Positions 10,003 to 23,900 of a DNA stretch of 64,000 bases are shown here, piece by piece. The notes below the pieces were generated by a model that was not told the DNA's origin, ran no database searches, and saw only the letters and a program-made list of their open reading frames with translations. Source of the stretch: Topomyia yanbarensis (Eukaryota; Arthropoda; Insecta; Diptera; Culicidae). Positions within the stretch are counted from its first letter, which is position 1. Each line of letters opens with the position of its first letter. Both the position numbers and the translations under genes were made by a program. Location of the stretch: positions 89,799,870-89,863,869 of the forward strand of contig NC_080671.1 of the NCBI RefSeq assembly GCF_030247195.1, in the 5' to 3' direction.

Positions 10003-12570
10003 GAGATAACCCAGATAAATCTGAAACACCATGACACTGCACAGCAATTGTTGTGGTAGTCTACGACAGAAACTATGTGTGACGTCGCTTTGATTGCAGA
10101 AGCGTATCAAGTCCCCCTTTATGACGGTAACTAGGTGGAGGATAGATCGGGAACGGCTGCGATACAAGTTATGGGCAGATGCCCAATTCAACAAGTAATA
10201 AAACGCTCATACGAAGGTTTCGTGATGGCGAAAATCAACGGCGTCTTCGTGTGCAGCTGTTACGCTCCTCCAAGGTGGACAGTAGAGCAGTTCAGCCTAA
10301 TGCTGGAACAGTTAACCGAGCAGTTGCAGGAATCTCTTGCGAAGTTAGACGTACGATTGCGCGAAGAAAGGTTCCGTTAGCACATTTTTGAGATACGGGA
10401 AGGAGTATTTAATCGATGTCACATCCTGTAATTCTTCACTGACAACGAATATGGACTGGAAAGTGTGCGAGGAGTATATGAATAGCGACTATCAGGTTAT
10501 TCGCTACCGTATTGGCCAACGGAACCCGGTTGCAGCACGGAGAAGGATAACCGGCGAGCGAAAGTTGAATACGAAAGCCTTCAACGATCTCTGGCTGGAC
10601 GGCGGGACCGAGAACGTGGATGCGGTTGATCTAACAAGAAGGATTGTGGCGGCTTGTGATGCCATAATGCCGCAAAACCTGGAGCCACGCAATTGACGGC
10701 ATTCAGCTTAGTGGTGCAACGAGACGCTCTTGTCTCAGAGTCAGAAGGCAGGCTTAGAGAGCAGTATCAGAGCCAGATAGAGAGGAGCGTTTCGGGTAGC
10801 GTTTCGGGATACCACGACCAGATTAAAATGGGAGATCAAGCTTAGCAAGTCAGATTGCCACAAGGAGCTGTGCCGAGAAGTAGACGCCAATTCCTGGAGC
10901 GACGCGTAACCAGTCGTGGTGGCTTAAATGAAGGGCCTGTCGACACCAGCAGAAATGTCCCCGGGTAAGCTGAAGATAACCGTTGAGCTCCTCTTCTTGA
11001 AATGCGATCCTACTACCTGGCCATAGACACTGTACTGTGCTCGCAGAAGCATCGAAGCGCCTGAAATCAAAGAAAGCCCCCGGTCCGGATGGAATACCAA
11101 ACGTGGTGCTGAAAGGTGCGATCCTGGCATATCCGGACATATTCAGCATGGTGCTGCAGAAGTGTCTAAATGAAGGCAACTTCATCGAATTGTGGAAGGT
11201 CCAGAAGCTGGTGTTGCTGCCGAGGCCAGGGAAGCCACCGGGCGATCCGTCCTCGTACAGGCCCATATGTTTGCTGGATACACTCGGAAAACGCCTGGAA
11301 AGGATCATCCTTAAGAGGTTGACGAAATTCACGGAAGGTGAGCGCGGACTGTCCAAGATGCAGTTCGGATTCCGCAAAGGAACATCAACAGTGGATGCAA
11401 TTCGGACAGTGCTTGAGAGTGCTGAGAAGGTATCAGAACAGAAGCGAAGAGGAAATCGATACAGCGCTGTGGTCATCGTAGATTTGAAGTATGTATTTAA
11501 CATATGGGAAGCCATCGCTGCAGCGTTGCACAGCATGAGGGTTATGCCAGATCCTGAAGAGCTACTTCCAGAGCAGAGTGCTGCTGTACGAGACGAGCGA
11601 AGGACAGAAGTCAATGTGTTCCTCAGGGCTGTATTCTCGGTCCAACTCTTTGGAACGGGATGTATGATGGGGTCTTAACACTGCGGCTTCCCAGGGAAGT
11701 TAAAATCGTTGCTTTCGCGGACGCGTCACTAACGGTGATGGGTGAGACACTTGAAGAAGTAGAGGTGTCTCTGATGGAGACAATAGACGCGATCGACAAT
11801 TGGATGAACGCGGTCTATCACCACAAGATAGAGGAGTTGTTGGTCAGCAATTGCAAGACGGCTCAGCGGATGCAGATCGATGTCGGAGGGAAGCGCGCAC
11901 TGAAGCAATTGGGAAGGATAATAATCGACGACCAACGTCAATTATACCTGCGAAAAATCAGCGAAGGGTATGAACCCAATAGCGAGGATCATTCCAAACG
12001 TCTGTGGCCCAAGCAGCAACACGACACGTCTGCTATCTAATGTTTCGTTGTAGATACTGTGATATGGGGTTCCCGCCTGGGGTGCGGCGCTCAGCACCAG
12101 GCCGAATCGTGAAAAGCTGAACAGGACGGTCCGGCTGATGGCCGTATTAGTCGCGAGTGCGTACCGAACAATATCGTCGGGATGATCCCCATCTGTATCT
12201 TCCTGGCGGAAGATATCGAGTGATACATTCGGAGAAACACCAGAAACGTGAGGAAAATGAAGAGAATCGATTCGATGGTGAGGTGGCAGCAGGAATGGGA
12301 CAGTACAGAAAAAGGAAGGTGGAACTACCGATTCATCCCAAACCTGTCGATGTGAATCAATAGAAAGCACGGAAAGGTGAACTTCCACTTGACACAGCTC
12401 CTGTCGGGCCACGGCTGTTCAGGAAGTATCTTCATCGGTTCGGACAATGCAACGTCACCCAACGTTGTGCCCGGAGTGTGTGAACGTCGAGGAGACACCG
12501 GAGCATGTGCTCTTTGAATGTCCGAGGTTCGAAGCGATAGAAAGAGTGGCTATGCCAGACGAAAGATAAA
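10003..12570 (+). pseudogene. R1-like element ORF2 (endonuclease/reverse transcriptase) relic
   Basis: ORF2 begins at the ATG at 10003 (MEITQINLKHHDTAQQLLW then TAG), an APE-type endonuclease start overlapping the end of gag. Endonuclease pieces continue at 10135-10380 (VFVCSCYAPPRW) and 10388-10696. The reverse transcriptase is best preserved at 11037-11500: KKAPGPDGIPNVVLKG, SYRPICLLDTLGKRLERII and QFGFRKGTSTVDAI. After VVIVDLKYVFN there is an internal loss, and the catalytic box at 11702-11740 reads AFADASLTV, with Ala for the second Asp. The C-terminal Cys/His region survives at 12360-12550 (ETPEHVLFECPRFE). Several frameshifts and the mutated active site show it is dead. The R1 clade is judged from these motifs. 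Confidence 0.75.
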
Positions 12571-12699
12571 ATGAACTGAAAAAAGTAGAAAAAAAACTTC
12601 TATCCGAACCATGACCAAAATCAGTTTAGATTGCCAGACTACTCGATTTTGAGCCACCCATCTCCAATCTCATTGAAGCCCAGCCGCACGCGCATCTTC

Positions 12700-14435
12700 G
12701 ATTATATAGAACCAGCTAGTGCGGGGTCTGCCTCGAAGTCGACGACCTCTTCCGGCATGCTGAACATAACTTGATCTTGACGGACGAACGTGAGGTGGTC
12801 GAAAGGTGGAGGCAGTACTACAATGAACATCTGAATAGTGCGCAGGCGGACAATCGGGCGTTCGAGGAGGACGATTATGTCAGTGTCGTAGCCGACGAGG
12901 ATGTACCGGCGCCCACTATGAATGAGGTTAACGAGTCTATTCAACAGCTCAAGAACAACAAGGCAGCTGTTAAGGATGGTCTAGGAGCGGAACTCCTCAA
13001 GGTGGGTCCGGAGAAACTGACGGAAAGCATGCACCGAATAATCGAAAGAATCTGGGACAGAGAACAGCTACACTGCTCCGGAAGGAAGGGGTCATCACCC
13101 CGATATACAAGAAAGGCGACAAATTGGACTGTGGAAACTACAGAGCGATTACAGTGACAAATGCCGCTTACAAAGTGCTATCCCAGATTCTGTTCCGGCG
13201 GCTATCATCGCTGGTAAATAGATTTGTCGGGAGTTATCAGGCCGATTTCATCAACGGCAGATCAAAAAACGACCAAATCTTTACTATACGGCAAATCCTC
13301 CAAAAATGCCGTGAATTCCAGGTCCCGACTCATCATCTGTTCATCGACTTTAAAGCCGCTTATAACACGGTGGACCGTGTAGAGCTATGGAAAATGATGG
13401 ACGAGAACGGCTTCCCTGGGAAGCTGACAAGACTGATTAAGGCTACGAAGGATGTTGTAAGATGTTGTGTCAAAATTTCGGGCGGCCTCTCGGGTCCGTT
13501 TGAAACACGCAGGGGACTAAGACAAGGCGATGGATTGTCCTGCCTGCTGTTCAATGTAGCGCTGGAAGGTGTAATGCAAAGAGCGAGGTTCAACATGCGG
13601 GGCACGAATTTCACAAGGTCCGGACAATTCGTGTGCTTCGCTGACGACGTGCACATAATCGGTAGAAACAAGGAGACGGTAGCAGATCTGTATACCCGAC
13701 TGAAGCGCGAAGCAGCACGAGTAGGACTGAAGATAAATGTGTCTAAGACGAAGTACATGCTGGTTGGCGGAACCGATCGCGATATGGAACGCTTGGGCAG
13801 TAGTATTACGATCGACGGCGACAAGTTCGAGGTGGTTGACGAGTTCACCTATCTAGGCTCATTGGTGACTGCGGACAATAACACCAGCCGGGAGATCAGA
13901 AGGCGTATTATCTCTGGAAGTCGTGCTTACTATGGGCTACACAAAACTTTGAGATCCAGGAAGCTTCACCACTGCACGAAACGCGCCATGTACAACACAC
14001 TGGTTAGACCGGTGGTTCTCTACGGGCACGAAACGTGGACAATGTTCGAGGAGGATCTGCAAGCACTCGAAGTCTTCGAAAGAAGGGTGCTGAGAACGAT
14101 CTTCGGTGGTGTGCAGGAGGATGGCGTGTGGAGAAGGATGAACCACGAACTTGCGCGACTCTATGGTGAGCCAAGTATCCGGAAAGTAGTTCAAGCTGGA
14201 AGGGCACGTTGGGCGGGGCATGTTATGAGGATGCTCGACAACAATTCTACCCTGTTGGTTTTCACCTCCAACCCGGCAGGTACACGATGGAGAGGAGCGC
14301 AGCGTTCCCGGTGGCTGGACCAAGTGGAGCAGGACCTCGCGAGTATCGGGAACCTGAGAGGTTGGTGACAAGCAGCAACTGACCGAGTGACGTGACGGAA
14401 TATTGTGGAACAGATTAAATCATATTAATATGATG
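12700..14435 (+). pseudogene. RTE-clade non-LTR retrotransposon, 5'-truncated reverse transcriptase
   Basis: Reading begins near 12770 (LTDEREVVERWRQYYNEHLN) and lacks the endonuclease, so the copy is 5'-truncated. A frameshift at about 13070-13090 separates the first part from the main frame 13124-14368. That frame carries all core RT blocks: NYRAITVTNAAYKVLSQILF, HHLFIDFKAAYNTVDR, ETRRGLRQGDGLSCLLFN and the catalytic FADDVHIIGR. It then has the C-terminal EFTYLGSLVTADNNTSREIR and RWAGHVMRM regions typical of RTE/JAM-like mosquito elements. A TGA at 14366 and a further stop break the last codons (QAATDRV...). The tail ends in an AT-rich stretch near 14400-14460. It is much younger looking than the R1-like copies, with 414 codons open. 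Confidence 0.85.
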
Positions 14436-17400
14436 TATAATCAGCAAATATAATATAACTTGATCTGTTCTATCTTCCGGCATTCGCGTTACATACAGAA
14501 ATTGATTTGGTTGTGATATTTTTTATGGCAGTTTACAAATGCGCTTAAAAACACAGATTGTTGTAATGTACAAATTTATTATCATTTTTTTATTTCACTT
14601 TTCTATACAATTGCGTATTGCCTATTAGTACCTTGTTAATAACAATTTCTTTTCATATAAATACTCATAATTTTTAATTTCTTCTCAGATAGGCTGTTTG
14701 TTTTTCTTTCCACTATAATACACATTGTTGTTCCCGTCCTTTATAAATATATATAACTGTATAGGTTGTCGAAAAAACATCGTCGTCTTACCATACCTTC
14801 TTCAATCTACTAGACAACTTCCATTTCGGTTCTAGAGTGTTTCGTAGATTTCTCGCTAATAATTGGTTGCTAGCTCTATTAATCGTCTTATTTACTATAC
14901 ACACGCACGTTACGTCTCCCCTCCCCCCCTCCGGTATTAGCCTGAGCCATTAGCCTAGCCTAGAGTTCCTACATACTAGAGCGCCTAATCGTCCCTTGTG
15001 TGAACGTTTTCCGGTAGCGCGCCTTACCCTTATCGCCTAAACCCTTCTTCATTCTAGTGTTAACTTTCAACTGTGTTTTTTTCTCGTTTTCCGCGTAATG
15101 TCAAGTTTTCGAGAACGGAAAAAGTGTTGCGACAGGCGAAATTGTGTTGCCAATGGAAATTAAAACTTCAAACAAGTTGCAGCAGCAGTAGCAGCACATA
15201 CACACACAGACAAACACCCACGCTTGGGTGTAGAATTTTCTAGCGGAAAACCTGACATTAGTATCAAAAACGGAGAGAGGAAAAAGAAGAACTTAATGTA
15301 CTCTTATGTACACGCCTGGTTTGCGTGTTCGTTTCACATCGAGTTAGAGACTATGGTGTTCAAAGAAACTATACGCGTCAACTTATATATGCAGTTTATC
15401 TTGCTCAACAAAATCACTTTGATTAACTATGCTTAGAATTACAATGTACAATTCCTTTGTTTATTAAGATGCAAACGTTAGCTTGATCTGCTTTGTTAAG
15501 TAGTTTTTTTTTCTTCGATAAATGTCTAGTGAGTATTGTTCAAGCAGTATTTCTATTTATTTTATAAAAATAGTTAATCTGTCATTTTAATCTGTACAAA
15601 CCGATGTTTCTACGCCGTTTTGTTCGAACCATTGCTTTACTATTTTTATAGTTGTTTACAATTTACGTTTCCATGTCTACAAACAGTGAACTAGGAGTTA
15701 AGACCGGAAACATAACGCTCAACACGTAACACAATAGGAAAATAGGGCAACTTAAATATTGTTCGTGGCAGTTGCAAAGTTACATAGTTTGATGAATGCA
15801 CATGTTGTTGATTTGTGGAATCGGTTTAAGACGCTTTCACAGAAGCGAATAACTTGTTGCATTGTTCTCAATCCCACGTTTTACACGCTAGGACTTTTCC
15901 GAAGAGGTGGGCTCGGTAAACCGGAAAGCAAATCGCTGCGAAAAAAATGGTTGATCGTTGAAAATAAATCAGTTTAGCGTTTGATAATTCAGAATACTCT
16001 ACGGATTTTTAGATACTCTTGTTGGAGTGGAAATCGATATAGGGATAAAATATTCCAAATTACCAAATGAAGGAATTGTTTTTTACTTGGCTACTTTCAC
16101 TATTACTAGTTATCTACTATTGACGTATTAGACACTCACAGATTTATTGCTATATAGAGTTAACTAGTTTTCCTTTGTGTTATCACTAGCACTTATTTAC
16201 AGTTTATTTAGACCCTTGTTTTGTAGCCCCGAACAACGAAAATGTTACCAGAATTGATCTCTTTCGTGGGATAACTGTAATGATGAAGAGATTGTTTTAT
16301 ATGTGTTATTATTTTTTTCTCTGCTACACACTTGTCGCGTAAAAGTTAGTAACTGTGTCAATGTAAACTCTGCATTCAAATATGTTAACTACAAACATTC
16401 GCTGCACGTGCACTAAAACTATTCCGAGAACGGCTAAACGGTGGTTGTTGGGGAGTTTTTTGTTTACTGTTTCTTTATAGAACTATTTTTTCTCTGAGTG
16501 TGGGTCGTATGCACCAGTGTGAATTAATTGATAACGTTTCTGTTAGTGACAGGGTGGTGAAATATTAGATAGAATTAGGGTGAGCCTAGCAAAAGTAATG
16601 TAAAAATTGTCTAAGTTATCATCTCGATGGTTCGGTCTGGTCATTTGGTCGTTACACGCATCGATCCGTCAGCTGCGACTTGTAAACTTTATTCTTGATA
16701 TTTTGTAATGATAACCGAGGGAAACGACACTCCGTGATTTGTCTATAAAATTAACTTATAATTTATAAATCTTAACGGATTGATAAAGATTGGCATTGGT
16801 TAGTTCGGAATGGATTGGAATGGCCGAGATAGTTTGAAATGTGTTTTGAAAAAAATGAATTGCTACGTTTTGACAGTTTCAGTGCTTGATGATATCAAAA
16901 CAAATCATTTCCAGCAGTATAGCTGCAGGAATAATTTCAAAACTAACGACACTGAATCCCTCTTGATGAAGACTCGACACGTCAATTGTTTGTTTACCAT
17001 TGATCTGTCAGTGTTATTCCAATCGAGTACGAGACTTGTCAATGGCCCTCGTTCCCGAAGGATTCGAAGCGATTTTCTTCGTATTGAGGGCACAGGTCTC
17101 GTGCTCCACGGCTCACAGGTCTCGTGCTACACGGCTCACAGAAACGAGGCTTGCTATTCCGTGAATTGACAATTTTTGGTGACGTCAGAGAAATCGTTAA
17201 GATAAACAAACGGATTTCTCGAAAGTTGATAATTAACAATATTTAAGCACTTACTGTATAAAAAAATGTGAAATGGATTCTTGGTGAAAATTACGCCATA
17301 ATTACACTAGACACAGTAGATATTCAGTGAATCTATGTGATTATTAGTGAAAAGCAGGAATTTGGCTACAGCAATAGAAAACATATCTAACCGTAATTTT

Positions 17401-17963
17401 CTGTTCCCAGCACAGATTTTGGACATCGGGATAGCTTCCTTCTGATCTGCCAAGTGCCGATCATCCGTTAGCAGCAAAAAATATATGAATTTCATCTAAT
17501 TGTTTTCGACGACGATTTCTATGACGCCCACTCGTCAAATGTTTACACTCTAACGAGCTAGCCTTGTATATGTAATCCGTGTCGTGCTCGATTGGAATGA
17601 CACTTACTGATCAATAATAAGAATAAGATAGAGTTGGCGAGTCTTTGTCCAGAGGGATTCAGCGTCTTTAATCAAAACGAAAACATAAACTGCAAGAATT
17701 ATTATAAGACTCGAACATGCAGTATGCAGAGTTGCCAGTTACATCAGGTCCGAATTCGAGCAAAATTAGATTGAGATAGGTTAGAGCTCCAGCGAACTTT
17801 GAAGAAAGCTATTAGTAATTATGTTCAATTGCACAAATTGATTTATTCTTTGGTGCTTTTCCAATTTTTTTTGAAGTAAATTACATCGCATTTTTAAAAT
17901 ATTAGATGATTTACAATTCTTACTTTTCAATGCCTAATACAATTGTAGTGGAATGTTTACAAT
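14436..17963. other. Non-coding, largely repeat-free AT-rich block
   Basis: No domain-bearing reading frame and no clear transposon ends were found in this 3.5 kb. Its composition (T-rich stretches, few repeats) is like untranslated or intergenic sequence. It could belong to a long 3' untranslated region of the minus-strand LRR gene, whose stop codons lie at 26416-26931. There is no direct evidence, and many TTTATT strings (AATAAA on the minus strand) are not informative in AT-rich DNA. Confidence 0.4.
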
Positions 17964-18296
17964 AGGGCAACTAGGGTTACTGTGCCCTTATTCATTTTAG
18001 CTCCTGTGTTCATCCCACTTATTTAAACACATTAGTTAAAGCAGTGTCTGCTATCTCTGTTAAACGCATTAGGTCAAATGGTAGGATGAATAAGGGTGCG
18101 TTGTACTCGAGTTTTTATTCCGCTCAAACGTGAGTATTTTAGATTTTTCAAATCAGATGTTTTATGTTACTGCTTCTTAGAAACGAAGCAAGGCTGATGA
18201 TACCTATTTTTGCGCAATTCAATCACTGTAAGCCTAATTACAATCAAAACAGTGTGACATCCTGATTAATGAGATGAATAAGGGCTCGTCTACCCT
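17964..18296. mobile_element. Probable small MITE
   Basis: The left end (TAGGGCAACTAGGGTTACTG then GCCCTTATTCAT) and the reverse complement of the right end (TAGGGTAGACGAGCCCTTATTCATCTC region) share the block CCCTTATTCAT just inside a TAGGG terminus. A repeat of 'gatgaataagggt' also occurs inside at about 18085. The size is about 330 bp with no coding capacity. The assignment rests only on the imperfect terminal symmetry. Confidence 0.4.
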
Positions 18297-18631
18297 ACAT
18301 GGAAAAGATAGTTTCAATCAAATTTCAATACCATGAAAATATATTATAATTTCATTTTCCACCATTAACTCTGGCAGCACTGCTCGAGCGGAATCGAGTC
18401 AGGCTGATTGCAATAGCTTAACTAACAATTATTGCTCAAATGAAAAATGATAATTCCAACTTTAAGCATTCATTGTTTTTGTGAGCAAATTTTGCGCAAA
18501 CCAATAGATATAGCTGTTTAAAAACGTTGTTTATAAATATCACGGGTATGGTAGGGAGCATATAAATTGGACGCCTGTTAGTTGATGTTTATGATTTACA
18601 ACTGAATGAAAAATAATGAATTCATTGAGTA

Positions 18632-19956
18632 GAGTGGGGTCAAGAAGATCAGTTTTTTTGGCGCGCTAGTGCGATAGTATTTTTGCATAGACTTGGATAA
18701 ACAAGCACTCGTTGGAAAGGTTATACATCTGGCAACGTTTTGGCAATAATGATTTCATGCCTGGTTAAATACGGGGGGTACGATAGGTCACTATATTCGA
18801 GGTTAACTAAAACAATGTACACGCCTAGAAAATCAGCGGTTCAACATTTATTTGAAGAGTATGAATACTGCAGATTATTTAAAAATAATAACACAAATAA
18901 TAAATGCAATCCTTTGACGTAGTCCAGGTAAGAAAATGAGAAAGTGCCAAATGATGTGAAACATCATGAAACCGCGGAAGGAAATGTTGAAAAAACATGT
19001 TTCTTCAGCAGCTGCATCTGGCTTTGTACTTGCGAATGACTTCTTTGATGTCATCGTCATCGCCAGAGTGTGGAATTGAAGTTGTGCATTGCGGCTCACG
19101 TGGTTGCTTAGTTGTGCGACGATTACGTTTGCGCTTCGGAGTATTTTCTTAGGATTCCTTTCCTTCTTTGTTCGATCAAGTTTTTTTTTTCGATGACCTA
19201 CTTCAACAACACCTTAAATTATTATATTGTTCACTCATGTGAAATATCCGAAGCGCTATCATTGATGATGAGCACTTTCCTTTCCCACGAGCACGTACCC
19301 AGCCAACAATGAAAGCTGAATATGCCTTTATTCCGAGGAAACAAGCTGAACAAGAACTGTTCAAGGTATTATCCAGCTAAATTATTTTATGGGTAATGCT
19401 TCGAACGGAACCTTGAATTGTTTAGATGCTGATCAAATACTTGCGCCATCTTGAACAGATGCAATGGCACTCTTTATGTCCTCTTCCTCGTTTTTCGCAC
19501 GAAATTGCGCACAATTCTCTTGCCAAAATAATTCAAATTTACATTATAATAGTGACGTATAGTGCCCCCAAGTGGCTGGCCTATCGTGCCCCCAAGCGTA
19601 TGTTTCATGTTGATGTCCGTATTTATTTCAAAAACAAAAATATCGAAACAAACTCAACTCAAACTCAAAATTCGGGCTCAGCATTAATTTTTACGTAAGA
19701 AAAAACTCACTTGATTTTTTTTTTACATTGATTAAATGTACTGTACTGAGGACGAAAGACAATGCGTTTTCGAAAAACAATACGCGAAAACAGAAACGAC
19801 GCCGTAACTAATACAGCTGATCCACGATAACAGCCGAAATAACAGTCGTCAACGATGTTCTCTACCGTGTATCTAATTCACGCAACACGAGCGACCTCTG
19901 CAATAACATAGGAATGATAATGCCTATTGTACCCCCATATCTATTTGACCCCGTTC
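18632..19956 (-). mobile_element. TA-flanked DNA transposon relic, possibly pogo-like
   Basis: The ends GAGTGGGGTCAA (18632) and TTGACCCCGTTC (19945-19956) form an imperfect terminal inverted repeat flanked by TA at 18630-18631 and 19957-19958. The minus strand at about 19130-19020 reads a basic then acidic stretch (KRKRNRRTTKQ, then SGDDDDIKEVI) that could be the end of a pogo-type transposase. No complete transposase frame remains. Element borders are moderately sure; the superfamily is a guess. Confidence 0.45.
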
Positions 19957-20339
19957 TACTCTAATACAAGTTGCTGTAGTAATACATTGGCAAAATCGCG
20001 ATATATTTCTTCCTTTCTTTTAATGAACCGAAGCTTTTAAATGTTGCTCTTTAGTCCCTAGACATAGTCTCATAACCCTTTCTGATAATTTAATATAAGT
20101 TCCCGCGATTACTTTAGTGAAGCTACACTGTGATCAAATTTATTGCTTAGCATGGGCACCTCTATTTCCCACTTAGGCCGTCTTGGAAATAATGTACAAA
20201 TTGGGTTTAGAGCTAAGTTCTTTCTGGAGGTGCGCTGGACTTTGCGATGAGCTCGGGTTTGAACTCTTTTAAACTTGGTGTATCCGCTATCAGGACTCCG
20301 GAAGATGGCAAGTTATTAGATGATTTTTGGCAGCCCTTC

Positions 20340-20950
20340 GCTATGATCCACGCATAATTACGCCCGCGATCTTCCAAACATGATAACACCCCGGTGACAA
20401 AGTGAACCGTTTAGCACTTACAATTTAAAAACGCGGTCTCAAACGTGTATCTACAAACGCTCGTGTTCCCACGATAATGAATCGGTCGCGTCCGTAAGTT
20501 TCTACTTCCGGTCCGAGCAACAAATCAAAAAATAACACTTATATCCACTAGACAACATCTTTCATGGTGACGTGACCGGGAACTTTAGTGATACGGAGGA
20601 ACTCATTCTCTTCTAGCTTCTGAACCGCGCATTGAAAATTTAGTATCATATTCGGGATCCGCGCGATCATTCAAGAAAACACGCAACACTGTTATAAAAA
20701 CGAATTTATACACGCGAAATACAAATATACGTGATATACTTGTTAACCTACAAACGCTCGTACCCCTCGCCGTAGTACACAAAGGCGAACATGCAATATG
20801 CGTAGATACGCACAACTGCGCCCAAGATTTCTACAACAAAAAAACGCCACGGTGATTTAGTGAACGTCTTTGTACTTATAATCTGATCAAAGTGGTCTCG
20901 ATCCAGCTTCTGATACTGTAATTAAACCGGAATTGGACAGTTTCATCTCA
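20340..20950. repeat. Dispersed copy of the satellite-like repeat family
   Basis: Shares with 59820-60330 and 61690-63240 a series of motifs in the same order: CGCGATCT, GTTTAGCACTTA, ACAAACGCTCG, TCCACTAGACAAC, GTGATAC/TGGAG, TCCGCGCGATCA and GAATTTATACACGCG. About 1.2 units are present. No coding content was seen. Confidence 0.55.
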
Positions 20951-23900
20951 GCGCATGAATCGAAAATCAATGCCGTTTAATTTAACGGAAATGTTTTTGA
21001 TTCGATTATATTGCGCTCAAACGATAGCGTTGAATTTGTCGTATTAACAACCCTGCAGTAAAAAAACTTTTTAACATTTCTTATGCCTAGAACAGAAAAA
21101 ATATAATCATATGTATGAAATTTGTAAGTTATCTGTGGTATATATATATCCCCCCCCCCTTCACAAAAATCTGTAGTAATCTGTGAAATTTTCTTGAATG
21201 TGCCGAAAATCTGGAACGGAACAGACCAAAAATTGTTGAATAAAGCTTTGAAATACAGAATAATCTGTGAAAGTGGCAATAGCTTTACTGACTTAAAAGA
21301 AGTCGCTTTCTGCTTTGCTAAAAACATGAACGTTTTGGGACAGTACAAAATATCAAAAAGAGGAACAGTACAAAAACCAACAGCAAACAAAGACTACTCA
21401 AAAGAATAGAAATCAGGAGGAAAACGTACAAGGTATTGGTGAGAGGGCTATGAAGTTGTACTTTAATAGATGATAGAAGAGGTATGTTTAAACTTTTGGA
21501 CTTCAATGTTATAACACCGTGCTAGGTTCCAGAAGACATTAGAGTGATCAGGATGGCGAAGCTGGTCAAACAGAGTAAGTGTGGCAAGCGATCTGCTCAA
21601 GTGGCATCATTCTTCGTAATAAACACAAACAATTGTGAGGGTTGAAACGAATGTATCCGTAATCAGCATTCATCTCTATTTCGAAAGCGCGATGCACAGT
21701 TGAGCACAAAATACCACTCGATACCACTCCAAAACTAATTTTTCATAATAATATGATATCAAATCAAATCATCAAAAAGTTTGCTGATTTTCAGTCGTGG
21801 CTCTGACAAAAATTTGACTTCGTTTGCCGCAACTGCAGATTGCTTGCTAAACCAAATACTTACTGACCAATGCGGCACGCTTAAAATCGTGGTGTGTATA
21901 AGCTAGTGCCTTTCTTCAAATATGCGATGGGATAATGTCGGATTCTTGCAATGTGCCAGCTGAATTTTCTTACATACGCTTCTCTGGTTCCCTTTTTGTA
22001 CAAAACTATGCAAAGAAATTTATAGAACATAAACATATCATGTCCAACAATATTTTAGCAAAATTTTGTAACTCTGCTTTGTTCGGAAAGGGAATTACTA
22101 ACGATTGCATATGGTGCGATAATTTCGAGGACAGAGTAGAAATCTCCAAAAATCTTATGATAGCACAAATAAACAACGATCGGAATAGACACCAACTAAT
22201 TGTCATATTTGGACCGTGTTGTGTGTATCAAAAATGTTACTTCAGCGATAGGTTTCTAAAATAGCAAAATTTGTCCATCTATCTGCGAAGATTTGCATCT
22301 GTTGACGTATTGTAGTTGCGAGGTTAATAAAGACAGTTTTTACGTATAACAATCGTCTTACTTGAAGAATTTAACAAGTTATTCATAGCTGAGCATGTTG
22401 TTTGCGAAAACAACATTAAAACCCATTATGATGTGCGTATTTGCTGACCCTGACAACGGAGCTCAAATGGTGAATTTACATAAAACCTGCTATATTCCAT
22501 CATTTCTCCTTTTTGGTCAAGGAATTCTTCATCCTCAATTAATGTCATGGATCTATGGAGGACAGGAGCTCCGGAGAAGTGGATAACGTCACATCTGACA
22601 GTTGATGGAACTTCTACCCGCGTGCGCCTAACAGTATTTCTGTGGTGATAATGTGACCAATAAAACTAATCCTTTCATACGTAACTATTTTATGCAGATC
22701 TTCCGAAAATGGGATGTTTAATCAGACTACGCTGGTCACGCACCCAGGGCGGATTCCTACATGCCACTTCTGCAATGAGGCACTACACCACGGAAAGCCT
22801 TGCGCAGAAGCAACTAAAGAGAGTCAGTTTACTATAACCTAAAACAGCAATCATCCCATGTTAAACCACAAGGGGCTGGAAAATCAATATCTTCGGATCT
22901 GGCAGTAAAAAAATATCCACTCAACAACGATCGCGCCCAGTATCTCCAAGTCAACAACCAGCACCACTAACAAAGTTGGCGAAATTGGGACTCCTTACTT
23001 CAATACTACTTATGGGCCTCGAGTTGTCCCAAGACAACACTGTAACCTTGATACTATATTTCGTCGTTGTTTCTCACAACCTTAGCTCCAAAAATTGAAT
23101 GTTCGACAAGGATAGCAGTAGACCTCAACAAAAATACGGCTTATCCACCTAGGAACAAAATTTAAAAAAGTTTGCTATGGTCCTCGTTTTCAGTAGTAGA
23201 ATCTACCAACTAGAATCAGTACTAGGATCCACCGAAGATCCGATAGAAACACTGAGCGAATCGGGTGTATACAAAGTATCAGAAGTTCAAGTAGCATGTC
23301 GTAGAACTAGCGAAAGCTTCTAGGGAATCTGATGAAGATTTACCATTTCACTTCAAATCTACGGTAGCGGAACTTGCATTTTCCGTAAAACAGGACCTGT
23401 AACTACTGAATATATTAAAATTCAACGTCAAATCTCCGACCCTTGGAAATTAGATGTAACTGGAAGCTTGGAAATTTTCATACATTCCTCTCCGTCTTTA
23501 CTAAATGAGATTAAGGCAACAGATATTTATGGCTTTCCAAAATATTAGCTACCTGTAAAAAACTGTCGACGACGCGGTATCTGCCGATCACGTTATCTGA
23601 TATAAAGATTGGAGCAATCCCACAAGTAAGTCGTAGTCGAAATACTAGTATCTGTATCGATAGTGAAGTGAAAATGCATTCTATTGTAATATAGATAGTG
23701 GAATTAAACGGAAAACTCATAAACTCCCTTTTTTTCGTATCGAAAAGGAAATATTAGAAAGTGCCGTCACATCTTACGAAAAATGGCAGCATTTCGAAGG
23801 TGTCTGATAGCATAAGTAGTACGGATAACAGCCTTTCAATTTTGACAGTTCTACATTGTTGCCCTGTAATAGCATTAGTAATGCAGAAAACGGGCTGTCA

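Noticed and set aside
10850..11614. 254-codon open frame on the minus strand
   Set aside because: Antisense of the R1-like reverse transcriptase, which has clear RT motifs on the + strand.
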